Shown: positions 53,300 through 63,424 of the stretch, one piece after another
Numbering within the stretch: position 1 is the first letter of the stretch
How the letters are laid out: each line of letters starts with the position of its first letter
Assembly: GCA_009746045.1 (NCBI GenBank)
Contig: RPFO01000103.1
Span: 754,570-818,569 of the forward strand
DNA length: 64,000 bases
From: Mesostigma viride
Lineage: Eukaryota; Streptophyta; Mesostigmatophyceae; Mesostigmatales; Mesostigmataceae
Direction of reading: 5' to 3'
Notes under the pieces: model-generated
What the model saw: the letters and a program-made list of their open reading frames with translations, nothing else
Database searches by the model: none
Told to the model about the DNA's origin: nothing
Translations under genes and position numbers: made by a program

Positions 53300-54015
53300 A
53301 ACACAGGTGCGTGATTCAGAATCCTTCCAATCACGAATCCCGTTGCTGGGTTCCCCATGATGGCCATTGTGCTGATGCTTAAAGGGTTTTCGCATGAGTA
53401 AATGTGAGGCCATGTGCATTATAACCGCGTTGTTCAGTTTGGGGTAATTCCAAGTGTGGGCACAAAGTTTGCGCATTCATTCATTGTGTTCATGTAGTTC
53501 TGTTTTGTGCAACCATGCACTACATGCAGGCTGCAGGCTAGGCGTATTGTGTTGATGGACAGTTTTTTGCAAGCACGATCGAATGCGAGGCCTTGTGAAT
53601 TTTAATACCTGCGTGGACGTCATAGGCAATCATGCATACATGGGCGTGTGCATAATAAAAATGCTGTCAATTTTCACAACCATACACGTGCAGGCACACA
53701 CATGGCCGTGTGGATGATGTGAAATTTTTTGCCACCATGTATATGCATGGCCATGAGGTGCGGCATGGTTATTCATGATTCCTTACTTGAAAATCTGGCA
53801 CCCTTTTTACACCATTACAACAACCATGGATGCATTCTCTTGCCCACATCTTGCTAGCACGGTAATTGTTTGAGTCAATCTTTTATGATCCTAATCCAAA
53901 GCTTCCGAGTTATGACGTGGTTGTACATGTGCATCACTTGGATTATGGCGATTGCAGACCCAGTCATCAAGTTTCGCACGTACGAGCGCTTGGCTGACCT
54001 GGAGCCTGTTGTCTT
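53300..54015. other. Transposon interior, no gene recognised
   Basis: CATGCA/GTGCAT-rich DNA with no supported frame. Confidence 0.35.
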
Positions 54016-54035
54016 GTACATGATTGCCCGAATTC

Positions 54036-54071
54036 TCCCGATTTCTGGCCTGCGCAGGTTGTCTCCTTGAT
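54036..54071 (-). repeat. SINE-like dispersed repeat, 5' end fragment
   Basis: On the - strand: ATCAAGGAGACAACCTGC and CAGGCCAGAAATCGGGAG. Confidence 0.6.
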
Positions 54072-54134
54072 GATGGCGGTGGCGACTGCACCACGATGTC
54101 ATTTCTTATCGTGGTGTTGTTATGTTGTTGTTAT

Positions 54135-54310
54135 ATGGTGGGGGTGGGGGTGGGGGTGGGGGTGGGGTGGGGTGGGGGTGGGGTGGGGGTGGGGGTGGGG
54201 GTGGGGGTGGGAAGTGGGGTGAAGTGGGGTGAAGTGGGGTGAAGTGGGGTGAAGTGGGGTGAAGTGGGGTGAAGTGGGGTGAAGTGGGGTGAAGTGGGGT
54301 GGGGGTGGGG
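54135..54310 (+). repeat. (GGGGGT)n and 10-bp GGGGTGAAGT array
   Basis: Simple G-rich repeats; the decamer has about eight copies. G-runs of this kind can form quadruplexes. Confidence 0.95.
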
Positions 54311-54783
54311 GGTTCTAACCCCACCCCCATGCATCATATAACAATAACAATGTTGTCATACAAATCTGCAAGAACTACCATATTTGCACTTGATTGATTT
54401 AATTTCCAGCGTATTATCGGTTGCACACAGATCAAGTGTCCCTACGCCATGAGCAAACGTGCAGAATAGGTAGCATGCCCCATAGGAGTAATAGGGACAT
54501 GTATGTATAACATATGTAGGAGTATGACACATAGAGCCCATATGTGCGTAGCCACTACATTCAGGAAGGTGGGACACATAGAAACATACAGTTAGGTGGG
54601 ACACAGCTTCAAGTTCGGGTAGGTGAGACAGACCTGTATCACAAATGCCGGTAGGTGGGACACCATGTTTTTCCAAATTCAACAAGGTGGGACATAATTT
54701 CAGTTAGGTGGGACACCTGAACATGTCCCGCTTTGCTGAATTTGTCCCACCTACCGGAGTTGGAACACTGTCCCACCTACGTG

Positions 54784-55739
54784 AGCTGCCCCTGTACAGC
54801 GGTAACAGGCGCAGAGGCAGCAGGAGTCGCAGGAGCCACCGGAACCACAGCGACCGTGGGCGCAGGCGGGGGCGCGGGCGAAGCCGTAGTCGCCGGGGCG
54901 ACAGAAGGGGTAGGGGGCGCGGATCCAGCCGGCGTGGTCGGGACCTGCGCCTGGGCCGCAAGGAAGGCCCCAAACGCCGTGGTCAAAGACTGGATCTGAG
55001 CCTGCATAGCCGAGACCGTCGCCGAAAGAGGATCAGGCAACCCCGAAGGGGTAGGTTCCACTGCGACATCCCGGGTCGACCGAGGGGACGACGGGACCGG
55101 AGAGGGAGGAACAGACGCCGAGGAGGCGGACGCAGCGCTCGAGGCAGAATAATCTGGAGTATAATGTACCTCGGCTGGGGCGCCCGAAGGGGTAGGACCA
55201 CTAACCGCTAGTCCCGCCGACTGATCAGCTATCTCCATGAACTCTACGGCCCGTAAAAGGTCGCAGGGGTTCTCGTCTACCTCAGCATCACCCTCAGCTG
55301 GAAGCCACGGGAACACCTCCCGTAGGCAGGTACGGCCCACAGGAGTGGAGAGGTAGGAGAACACACGGCAACACCGGAGAACCGCATCTATCTGCCCCAA
55401 GGCGGGACAGCTGGAACCACACCCCAACAAACAGTGTCCGGCATCATCGAACCCGTGCAGGACAAGCTGGTGCGGCTCATCAGGGGAAGGACCATACCAC
55501 GTGACCCCGAAGAGGGCCGCCCTGACTAAGCCCGCATGTTGGGCCTGAAGGGCCGGCTGCACCACGCCACCCGGGTAACTTGATCGCGACACCCAGCGGC
55601 CCGGAAGGGCCTCGAAATACAGCTCAGGGTCCGGTGGGGGCGGGGACGGCAGCGAGCTCTCAGCCGGAGGGGTAGGCTCTGACATGACGGCTGCGGAGGG
55701 GAGGGGACAACCAACCACCGTCGACAGCAGACATAACAT
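54784..55739 (-). CDS. Chromovirus ORF3, 5' part
   Basis: It starts at the ATG at 55739, 21 nt after the pol stop codon and in the same frame as pol, separated by TAG TTG TAG. A second ATG (MSEPTPPAESS) at 55685 may be the real start. A compact region (ELYFEALPGRWVSRSSYP, GFDDAGHCLLGCGSSCPALG, REVFPWLPAEGD) is followed by a Ser/Pro/Ala-rich stretch, a heptad segment (LSATVSAMQAQIQSLTTAFG) and Pro/Ala repeats. No signal peptide or membrane segment is present, so it is not an envelope protein. The 5.3 kb transposon cuts it at 54784. Function unknown. Confidence 0.6.
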
Positions 55740-55760
55740 AAGAGAGGAGAAGGTCTACAA

Positions 55761-58700
55761 CTAGAGCTTATGCAGGGTTTTATACTCCTGCAGCAGGCGA
55801 CTACACCCATCTAGCTCACTCTCAGTATACCAGACCTTATCTACCTCACTACGAGCATACATCCACTTCACCTTATACTGGCGCTGGGTACCGCGGCCTT
55901 TTTTGATATCTCTATGGGCCACGATACCCTCTACCTCATCCTCTACCTCACCAGTATCCGGGTTATGCTCTAAAGGGGCAGGGGCCAATTCTCTACCAGC
56001 GAACGTGCTCTGATGATAGAGCTTCAGCTGGCTTCTATGAAAGGTGCGAGAGTGGGTCTGCCAAGAGGTAGGAATATCTATCTCATACAGAAAATTACCT
56101 ACTCTAGACAACACACGGAAGGGTCCTAAGAAGGCGGGCCTAAGTTTCACTTTCAGTTCAGCTTCGAACTTATGAGCGAAGCGGCCAACACGGGGGCCTT
56201 CTACTAAGACTAAATCTCCTATTTCTATCTCAGGTGCTCTTCTATCTAATGAGGCACGCAACCTAGCAAGGTATTTGGCCTGCGCCCTATGGTACCCTGC
56301 AATAGCGTTGTCGTGTGCATTCTTCATCTTATCTAATAACGCCTGCACACCTTCTACAGTATCCCGGGACACATCATCCTTGTCCCTTAAAGGACTAGCT
56401 AAAAGAGAGGTAGGGGTAAGAGGTTGTCTACCAGTATCTAGGAAGAAGGGCGTATAACCATGCGCAGCCTGAGGGCAATTGTTAAGGGAAAACTCTACCA
56501 AACATAGGTAATCCTCCCAATCACTCCCAGAGCCATTCACATAGTGACGCAGAGCTTCTTCCACTACCCTATTCAAACGTTCTACTAAATGAGACGAGGA
56601 GGAGTGGTAGGCAGTACCGAAGGTGACCTTGGTACCGATAGCAGCGAAGAACTGCTGCCAAAAATCAGAAGTAAATAACTTATCCTTATCACTAATAAAC
56701 TGCCTACTCAAACCATGATATCTATATACGTTATTAAGGTATAGGCGTGCGCAATCGCGTGCGGTGAGTTCTAAGGGACACGGCACGAGATGACACATAC
56801 GAGTAAAACGATCTACAAAAACAAGGATCTGGGCGTTACCTCTATCATTCTTCCTAAAAGGTCCTACAAAATCCATCATAATGGAGTCCCACGGCATGAT
56901 GGGATCAGGTAAGGTCCTAGGCTCTGCTATCTGTCCTACATTGTTGGGTTTCATCTCCTGGCAAGATTGACAGGTTCTAACATACTCATCTACATCCTTT
57001 AAAAGGGAAGGCCAGTAGTAAGAGCGGGCTACTAGGTCCCGTACCCGTTTACCACCCTGGTGAGCAGCTAAGTCATGCAACTCAAAGAGCAAGGAGGAGC
57101 GACAGATAGGAGGGACATACAGGCGCCATTGAGGGGGAGAATCTGCTATCTGCACATATAAAAATCCACCTACAAATTTACAAGGGTGCTTGCCTAATTG
57201 TTGGGGATGGGCAGCAATGGCAGCTAATGCTTCCGGCTCAGTGGCCGTAAATCTACTAATAAGACGTTCGAGATCAGAGGTAGGCATCGCTACAGAGGTA
57301 TCCAGAACAGGTTTAAAGAGATCTCCTACCGCCTTGCCAAAGAGAAGGGGAGGTCCTAGAGGGACTATGTGTTCATAAGACTTTCCTGACCTAGTCGCTA
57401 TATGGCTAAGCGGTATAGAAATTTTATTTTTCCCCTCCCCCCCCACCGAGACCACAGGAAGGGCCTCACACGGGAGAGAGAGTCCTACGTGAGAAAGGAG
57501 ATCAGGCATGCGAACAGCTGTATGAAAGAGGTAGGCATAGGATTCATCATCAGGTAGTTCACCATACGGGGTTACACCCATAGTAGTAGGAACTAGAGTA
57601 GTATTGAGAACATCAAGGTCCTCGAAAAAGGAGTAATCTGCACGACGAGAGAGTGCATCTGGTACTATGTTATCTACACCCTTAACATACTGAAGTTTAA
57701 AAGGGGAGAACTGTGCTAAAAACTCCATCCAGCGCGCTTGACGAGGGGTAAGGTTGGGTTGTGAGAGAAGATGGGTAAGAGGGCGGTGATCTGTCTGGAT
57801 AACTAATCTATAAGGATCAATCTCACAGGGTTCATTCAGACAAACATCAAATTGAGCACCTTTAAGAAAGTGCTGCCACGCGTGGCAACAGTACACCACA
57901 GCTAATAGTTCTTGCTGGTGGACGGGATAGTTACGCTCCGCAGGAAGCATTGTCCTAGAGATATACTCGATTGGCTGTAAGCCCTGACCCTGATCCTGGA
58001 GAAGGACGCCCCCTATAGCTACCTTGCTAGCATCTGTGGCTACAACAAAGGGTTTAGTAGTATCCGGTAGGATGAGTACAGGAGGGGAGAGGAGTAGGGA
58101 TTTTAGACACTGAAAAGCCGACTGACATTCACTACTCCAAACAAAGGGGATATCCTTCTTTAATAGATGATTAATAGGAGCTGCTATAGTTGCGAAACGC
58201 GGGATAAAACGCCTATAGTAAGAAGCAATTCCTAGAAAACTACGTACACCTTTAACGTCGGTAGGGGTAGGCCATTCCTGAATTGACTTAGTCTTATCCG
58301 GGTCGGTAGCGACCCCGGCATCTGACAGAACGTGCCCTAAGAATGGGACACTTCTACCAGAGCGAACTTTAGCACGGCGCGCCCATAAAGAATTTTCAGC
58401 CATGATTTCTAATACTTTCTTTAAATCACGTAGGTGCGTTTCAAAATCAGGAGAATAAATAAGGATATCATCTAAGTAAGCTTGAGCACAAGAACGGTCA
58501 TGCTCAGATAAAGAAACAGAGGAGAAGGAAGGATCCTTTAAATCAGAGGACACTTGAGGAAGGTGGGAATTTCCCATAACAGGTCTAAGCACTTCATTCA
58601 TTAACATTTGGAAAGAGGCAGGAGAGTTACAGAGTCCCATAGCCGCTACTCTAAACTGGTAATGCCCAAAAGGGGTAGCAAAGGCGGTTTTGTGGCAATC

Positions 58701-59231
58701 CTCAGGAGCTATACGTAGTTGCCAAAAACCATCCGCACAATCTAGTACTGTGAAACAGGTAGAACCTTTAACCTTATTAAATATATCATCAATACGAGGT
58801 AGAGGGTATTTAGACTTCACAGTAATATCGTTTAGCTTCCTATAATCAGTAACTAGGCGAAACTTGCCATTTGGTTTAGGAACTAACAGGACACCAGCGG
58901 AGTAGGGGGAGTTACTAGGCTCTATCAATCCTGCTTCTAATAGTGATACTAAAATCTGTTTTAGTTCCTTTAATTCTGTAGGGCCCATTCTATACATCGG
59001 AGAGTGCGTAGGAACTGCACCGTCCTTGATAACTACACGGTGTAAAACAGAACGAGGAGGAGGATAAGAAGGAGTCTTTTCTTCAAATACTTTTGAGGAA
59101 TCTATCACAGCCATGTATCTTACTATTTCATTTTCAGTAAATCCCACTCCTATTGTATCCACTGTATTTACATCTATATCCACACTATTATTAGTGATAG
59201 GTATCTCTTGTACTTCTAACTGAAGGAACAT
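55761..59231 (-). CDS. Chromovirus Pol: RT, RNase H, integrase, chromodomain
   Basis: 1156 aa with an intact frame. RT (about 65-260): LVTDYRKLN, FTVLDCADGFWQLRI and the catalytic YLDDILIYS. RNase H (about 390-540): FVVATDASK, QTDHRPL and VPDALSR. Integrase: the HHCC zinc finger (HDLAAHQGG to CQSCQ), MMDFVGPF, then SDKDKLFTSDFW, and the catalytic Glu in ERLNRVVEEAL. C-terminal chromodomain: VEGIVAHRDIKKGRGTQRQY and VKWMY to ESELDG, which in chromoviruses steers integration to heterochromatin. About 28 extra residues sit between NEVLRPVMG and YLDD. The frame overlaps the end of the protease by 16 nt and is shifted -1 from it. Confidence 0.95.
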   Translation of the reverse strand: MFLQLEVQEIPITNNSVDIDVNTVDTIGVGFTENEIVRYMAVIDSSKVFEEKTPSYPPPRSVLHRVVIKDGAVPTHSPMYRMGPTELKELKQILVSLLEAGLIEPSNSPYSAGVLLVPKPNGKFRLVTDYRKLNDITVKSKYPLPRIDDIFNKVKGSTCFTVLDCADGFWQLRIAPEDCHKTAFATPFGHYQFRVAAMGLCNSPASFQMLMNEVLRPVMGNSHLPQVSSDLKDPSFSSVSLSEHDRSCAQAYLDDILIYSPDFETHLRDLKKVLEIMAENSLWARRAKVRSGRSVPFLGHVLSDAGVATDPDKTKSIQEWPTPTDVKGVRSFLGIASYYRRFIPRFATIAAPINHLLKKDIPFVWSSECQSAFQCLKSLLLSPPVLILPDTTKPFVVATDASKVAIGGVLLQDQGQGLQPIEYISRTMLPAERNYPVHQQELLAVVYCCHAWQHFLKGAQFDVCLNEPCEIDPYRLVIQTDHRPLTHLLSQPNLTPRQARWMEFLAQFSPFKLQYVKGVDNIVPDALSRRADYSFFEDLDVLNTTLVPTTMGVTPYGELPDDESYAYLFHTAVRMPDLLSHVGLSLPCEALPVVSVGGEGKNKISIPLSHIATRSGKSYEHIVPLGPPLLFGKAVGDLFKPVLDTSVAMPTSDLERLISRFTATEPEALAAIAAHPQQLGKHPCKFVGGFLYVQIADSPPQWRLYVPPICRSSLLFELHDLAAHQGGKRVRDLVARSYYWPSLLKDVDEYVRTCQSCQEMKPNNVGQIAEPRTLPDPIMPWDSIMMDFVGPFRKNDRGNAQILVFVDRFTRMCHLVPCPLELTARDCARLYLNNVYRYHGLSRQFISDKDKLFTSDFWQQFFAAIGTKVTFGTAYHSSSSHLVERLNRVVEEALRHYVNGSGSDWEDYLCLVEFSLNNCPQAAHGYTPFFLDTGRQPLTPTSLLASPLRDKDDVSRDTVEGVQALLDKMKNAHDNAIAGYHRAQAKYLARLRASLDRRAPEIEIGDLVLVEGPRVGRFAHKFEAELKVKLRPAFLGPFRVLSRVGNFLYEIDIPTSWQTHSRTFHRSQLKLYHQSTFAGRELAPAPLEHNPDTGEVEDEVEGIVAHRDIKKGRGTQRQYKVKWMYARSEVDKVWYTESELDGCSRLLQEYKTLHKL

Positions 59232-59892
59232 ACATAATAGGTATCCATATTCTTTAGTTCAGAACGTAATTCGTCATTGGACATTAATACTTCAGGTATA
59301 GGTCTAACAGGAGGATCAACAGGTGTAGGAGGAGTAATATCTACCAAGGATAAATTTTCTAATCTATAATGACGTTCTGGTACCCAGTAGGAGCTATCTG
59401 GAAACCAAATGACCATAGTATCATAATTAATAGTGATTTTATTATCCTGATGCCAATCTAATCCTAGTAATACATCAGCTGTAGTGATAGGGCCTATAGT
59501 GGCCGTCAGGTTGACCGTACGTCCTTGTATGACCAGGGGAAGGGACACCGTACCCGGGGAATGACTGGTGCGACCGTCAGCATAATGGACAGTGACAGTT
59601 TTTGTGTGAGGGGTAGGGACTAGTCCTAAACGCCTAACTAGGGCCTCGCTCACAAAGGAGCTAGCCGCACCGCTATCCACTAACACAGAGACATTCAAGA
59701 GTTCATCAGCATGCAGGAAGGGGTCTACAACAGTATGAGGGACGGTTAAGCCACCATTCAAGAACATAAGAGGACGCACACGTAGTGGTAGGGATGATTC
59801 AGCTCCTACAGAGGTTATAAAAACAGGCAAGCAAAAATTATTATCTGGGGTACTATCTAAGGACCTGTCCAGGTTACCCCCGGCTGACAGGC
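59216..59892 (-). CDS. Chromovirus protease
   Basis: The retropepsin-type aspartic protease has catalytic VDSGAASSFVSEALV, then ATIGPITTADVLLGLDW as the hydrophobic-hydrophobic-Gly flap partner. No ATG opens it. The frame is continuous upstream through the G8 run into the overlap with gag, so it is probably made as a Gag-Pro fusion by -1 frameshifting. It ends 16 nt inside pol. Confidence 0.8.
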
Positions 59893-60296
59893 CTACTGTT
59901 CCCCCTCCCCCCCCAAATCCATAGGAACGAACCCCGAAGAAGACCCTGGCGGAAAAGCCACTGCTGGAGGGTCACGAGGGATTGAAGAGGGTGCGGGAGC
60001 CTGATTATCATAGGGGAACCCTGGGGATCCTGCCTGCACAGCATTCAGCCTACTAGGGGTAGCTGAAGGAATGCGTCCTGAAGTGGGACGAATAGGAGCA
60101 CGCTGAGGGGTACGAGGAGGGCGAGCGTCGGGATGAGGGGGAGCACCCGAAAGGAACTTGGGGCACTCACGTTTAAGATGACCTACTTCCTTACAATGAT
60201 AGCAGGTAATATGAGAGACATCCAGAGCTGAAAGGTCAGTCACACAGATATCTAATTCTTCTACATAGGAGTTCTCCTCCTCAGGGGTAAGGCTAA
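59893..60296 (-). CDS. Chromovirus Gag, nucleocapsid part
   Basis: It contains one CCHC zinc knuckle, CYHCKEVGHLKREC (C-x2-C-x4-H-x4-C), for RNA binding. It is Pro/Arg-rich afterwards and ends MDLGGEGEQ-stop directly after the G8 run. It is the continuation of the capsid part at 61996-62995. Removing the insertion and one CTAA leaves the frame continuous. Confidence 0.85.
59907..59914 (-). promoter_or_regulatory. Likely -1 ribosomal frameshift site, gag-pro
   Basis: On the - strand eight G lie five codons before the gag stop. Slipping back one base here enters the protease frame, which has no start of its own. A run of seven or more identical bases fits the X-XXX-YYZ slippery pattern. Confidence 0.5.
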
Positions 60297-61995
60297 CCCC
60301 TAAATGGGCAGAAATACTGCCGATGCATCGGCTGTAACTTCACAATTTTGCAAACCAGATGCCATCCAACCCACCCATATCCAATGGCTGTCCTTGGGGG
60401 CCAAGCATGTCCATGAGTTGCCCTTCGGGTTGGTATATCACAACCTTACATATATGCAGGGTAGGCCATGTATAACTGCCGTCAAAGTCAGGGGGGTCAA
60501 GACGAGCGTTTTCATTTTTGGTAGAATGTGCATTTTGAATTATGTTGTAAGAGCTAGGCACCTACCACTTCAGGGATGATAAACAATTAGTTGCTGAACA
60601 GTTTGAGCCATTGGGGTCATCATTTGGGTGGGTATGCCAGCAGTTACACCCAGTACAGCCCATAGGGGTACCGTTGGTAAAAAGCAACCAAGGGGGTAGG
60701 AGTGGGCATACTACCTACTAATACCTACTAATATGGCCCCCAACCATGCCACACAATACATTTCCCTTCCACAATGATGGGGAAACATAACTGCATCATC
60801 ACACTGCCCTTACATGGCACCTATGTGCAGGTGCCACCTTGTCCATGCACGTAGGTAACGTGGTACGGATACCCTACGTAAGGCATGCATTCTAGGAGGC
60901 AGCCACCAACAAACTAGTGATTTTAAGCCTATTTCAGCTTGCCCTAGCAAGGATAAACTAGGCCTAAGCTGCTATAGCTTGCCAGGTGATGGCCAGCACA
61001 CCTGGTGGCACATGCTGACAATGGGAAGCTTCTACTCACCGGTTACATGCTTGATGATGCCACAGAGACCAGCCAACTGCCTCACACTCATGCAATATGT
61101 GTGTGGGAAATGTATAACAAACATATATGGAGGTATTCAAACCCATACAGCATCTAAAACTTATCACCATCACACTGTGGCAGGTCAACTGACTGAGGGA
61201 AGCATCTAAGAAGGGTGTTTTAGAAAGGGGCCAGGCCAGGGTCAAGAAAGAGCATGAATAATGCAAAAAGAATGTGCTACACAAGCTAGAACGTATATAT
61301 AAACGTCAAACATCGATAGGAAAACGATGCTGAAGCTTTACCAGGCATGGATGGCGTTACATTGGCCCAGGCGGTGGCCGCAAAATGGCGCATTTCGGCA
61401 CACCAAAGTTGTGCAGCATGGTCGCTGGATTCGGCGATTTCTGGCCACCCTTGCACGTTTACGACTACTATGTATCATAAAAAGTACAAAGAAACCAATA
61501 TATCCTTTAAAATACGCCGGAAAGGTATTGCTGTCAACGTTTCTATCGTCCGGCCTGATCGCAGTTTTTTCCAGCAAGAACGCTGCCGACACCTATCAAA
61601 TGGCATTCCCGCGGTCCAAAAATTGGCCTGTGTGATCTTTAGGACGTATAAAATCAATTTCCCAAGTTTGGTCAGAAAATTCGAACGAAAACGTAAATGC
61701 CATGCGTGGGCGCAAGCCGCCATGGCCAGGTCGTCGTTTTCCGGAATGCACGTTGTACGTGAAAAAGTACCCTGACCCCTTGTACTTTGACCGGCCAGAA
61801 CACCTCTATAACTTTGTCAGAAGTATGCAAACCCTAGTACCATGCTGTGAGGAAAATTATAAACTTTCGATCTTCTCAGCTAAACGTTTCCTAATTCTCA
61901 ATAGTTTTCGCGGCATTTGGTCCCCCGAGAAGGGGCCGACGTGTCGGCTGTAACTCAGTTTTAGGCGGAAAATCGGCAGCCAGACCATTTAGGGG
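60297..61995. mobile_element. 1.7 kb DNA element inserted in gag
   Basis: The 11-bp inverted ends CCCCTAAATGG are flanked by CTAA (60293-60296 and 61996-61999). A CGGCTGTAACT motif occurs near both ends in the same direction. Interior frames show no transposase. Gag becomes continuous when the element and one CTAA are removed, so insertion followed gag formation. Confidence 0.8.
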
Positions 61996-62995
61996 CTAAT
62001 ATTATTAATACGGGAACGGGTAGGAAGAGAAGGTGTGGAGAAGAAATCTGCTACTCGTAAAAGATGCTGGCGCACATGCTTGAGGGGCAGGTCAGTAAAG
62101 CGATAGGCAGAGAACTGGCGCTTGACTTCACGCAATAAGGGTCTACTGAGGCCCTGAAGGAAGCGAGCACGTACTTCTGCACCCGACAAATCCCTAATTC
62201 GTACCATCTGAGCATCAAACTCTTTCATATATTCTTTGAAGGACTTGGTACCCTGCTGCAAGGTGCCAAAGGATAATCTATCCTGCCAATCTGCATCGGG
62301 AGGGACTAAATGGTTCTCTAAACGCTTGAACAATTCTGCTACAGAGTTTGGGTAGGCATGAGAGGCAAGAGACTCACACTGGATGAGGTTAGCAAGTTCA
62401 GGAGTAATGCAGGTAGTAAGATAATGAGGAACTAGTACAGCATCAGAGAGGCGCCACCTATTGTGGTTCTGCCAGGACTCTGTGTTCTGGGTGAGCAACA
62501 TAATGAAGGTGAAAAACTGTTGAGGGGTAGACTTGACATCCAGCTTAGGAAGGTTGGCAAAGAGGGGAAGAGCAGGAGGCTTAGGGGGATTAGAAGAATC
62601 AGTTTTTCCCATAGGGCCACTATCTTCCACTGCTACATAAGCGGGATAGAAGGAAGGGATAGGAAAAGTCTTGGGTAGGGGTCTAGAGGGAGCCACCGTT
62701 TCAGGATGGTGCCCATAGGAGAAGGGGACAGTATATTGCTCACGAAGAGAGGAATAGGCAAAATGATCATAATTCCTATCATCTAGGGGCATGGTACTGA
62801 AATCATTATTAACTTCTAAATCAGCCACACGGGTAGGAACCTGGGCAGCCTCATAGGCCGTCTCAGGGTAGGACCAGGAAGCAGGTGGGTAAAAGGGAAC
62901 TGCACTAGGGCGCCCAGAAGGGCCGACAGGGGCCGAGGTACGACCCGTGTTAATAGCAGGCATTGAAGGCACAGGGTGGGCCGGGGAGGAGGCCT
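61996..62995 (-). CDS. Chromovirus Gag, capsid part
   Basis: It contains the retrotransposon-gag core: WQNHNRWRLSDAVLVPHYL, FKRLENHLVPPDADWQDRLS, GTKSFKEYMKEFDAQMVRIR and FLQGLSRPLLREVKRQF. It is interrupted at its 3' end by the 1.7 kb element. The frame opens at about 62995 without a start and is shifted relative to the upstream part at 62816-63331, so gag holds one frameshift or sequencing error around 62975. Confidence 0.8.
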
Positions 62996-63331
62996 AGGAG
63001 CATTGTTAGTGTGTGAGGACCTGCTGGAGGGGTGAGCCAAGGTTACAGAAGGGGCAGGGGCCTGGTTCACAACGAAGGAAGGTTCCTCACTAAATCTGAC
63101 TTGGGAAATACGTTGTTCATAGGTAGGTGGGGTAATTGAGGGACGACGGCGACCACCAGCGACAGGAGAAGGAGGTGAGGTACGCAGAATACCTTGAGGA
63201 GTGAGATGGTGTACCGTTTCCAAGGAGTCCCGTCGGTTACCACGAGTCATGTTATTGTCAGTGTTATTAGTAGTATTATTATTATTATTATTGGTAGGTA
63301 TAGGCGACATATCTCCACCCACTGGATCCAT
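62816..63331 (-). CDS. Chromovirus Gag, N-terminal part
   Basis: ATG-initiated, MDPVGGDMSPIPTNN followed by an Asn/Thr run encoded by a trinucleotide repeat, then Pro/Arg/Ser-rich sequence (TPPTYEQRISQVRFSEEPSF). Meaningful coding probably ends around 62975, where the capsid frame takes over. Confidence 0.65.
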   Translation of the reverse strand: MDPVGGDMSPIPTNNNNNNTTNNTDNNMTRGNRRDSLETVHHLTPQGILRTSPPSPVAGGRRRPSITPPTYEQRISQVRFSEEPSFVVNQAPAPSVTLAHPSSRSSHTNNAPRPPPRPTLCLQCLLLTRVVPRPLSALLGALVQFPFTHLLPGPTLRRPMRLPRFLPVWLI

Positions 63332-63424
63332 CTTTAATTACGTAAAGGAATAGGAATCAAAAGAAGAAAGCAACAAAAGAAAAAGGAAAAACCTTGAAGG
63401 TCTGCAGCAGGAACAAAATTAAAA

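Larger units (their letters stand above)
49501..54783. mobile_element. 5.3 kb DNA transposon inserted in ORF3
   Basis: The ends are inverted CACGTAGGTGGGAC, flanked by AGCT on both sides (49497-49500 and 54784-54787). Many GGTGGGACA motifs lie within 250 bp of each end. Rejoining the flanks gives a perfect 24-bp palindrome, GTACAGGGGCAG followed by its reverse complement, with the insertion at its centre. The cargo includes a CENP-B-type helix-turn-helix exon, a Ser/Asp/Glu-rich terminal exon and several minisatellites. No catalytic DDE domain is recognised, so autonomy is doubtful. Confidence 0.75.

Noticed and set aside
54784-55739. Envelope protein in the retroelement
   Set aside because: The position after pol would fit, but there is no signal peptide, membrane segment or Cys pattern of an envelope protein.
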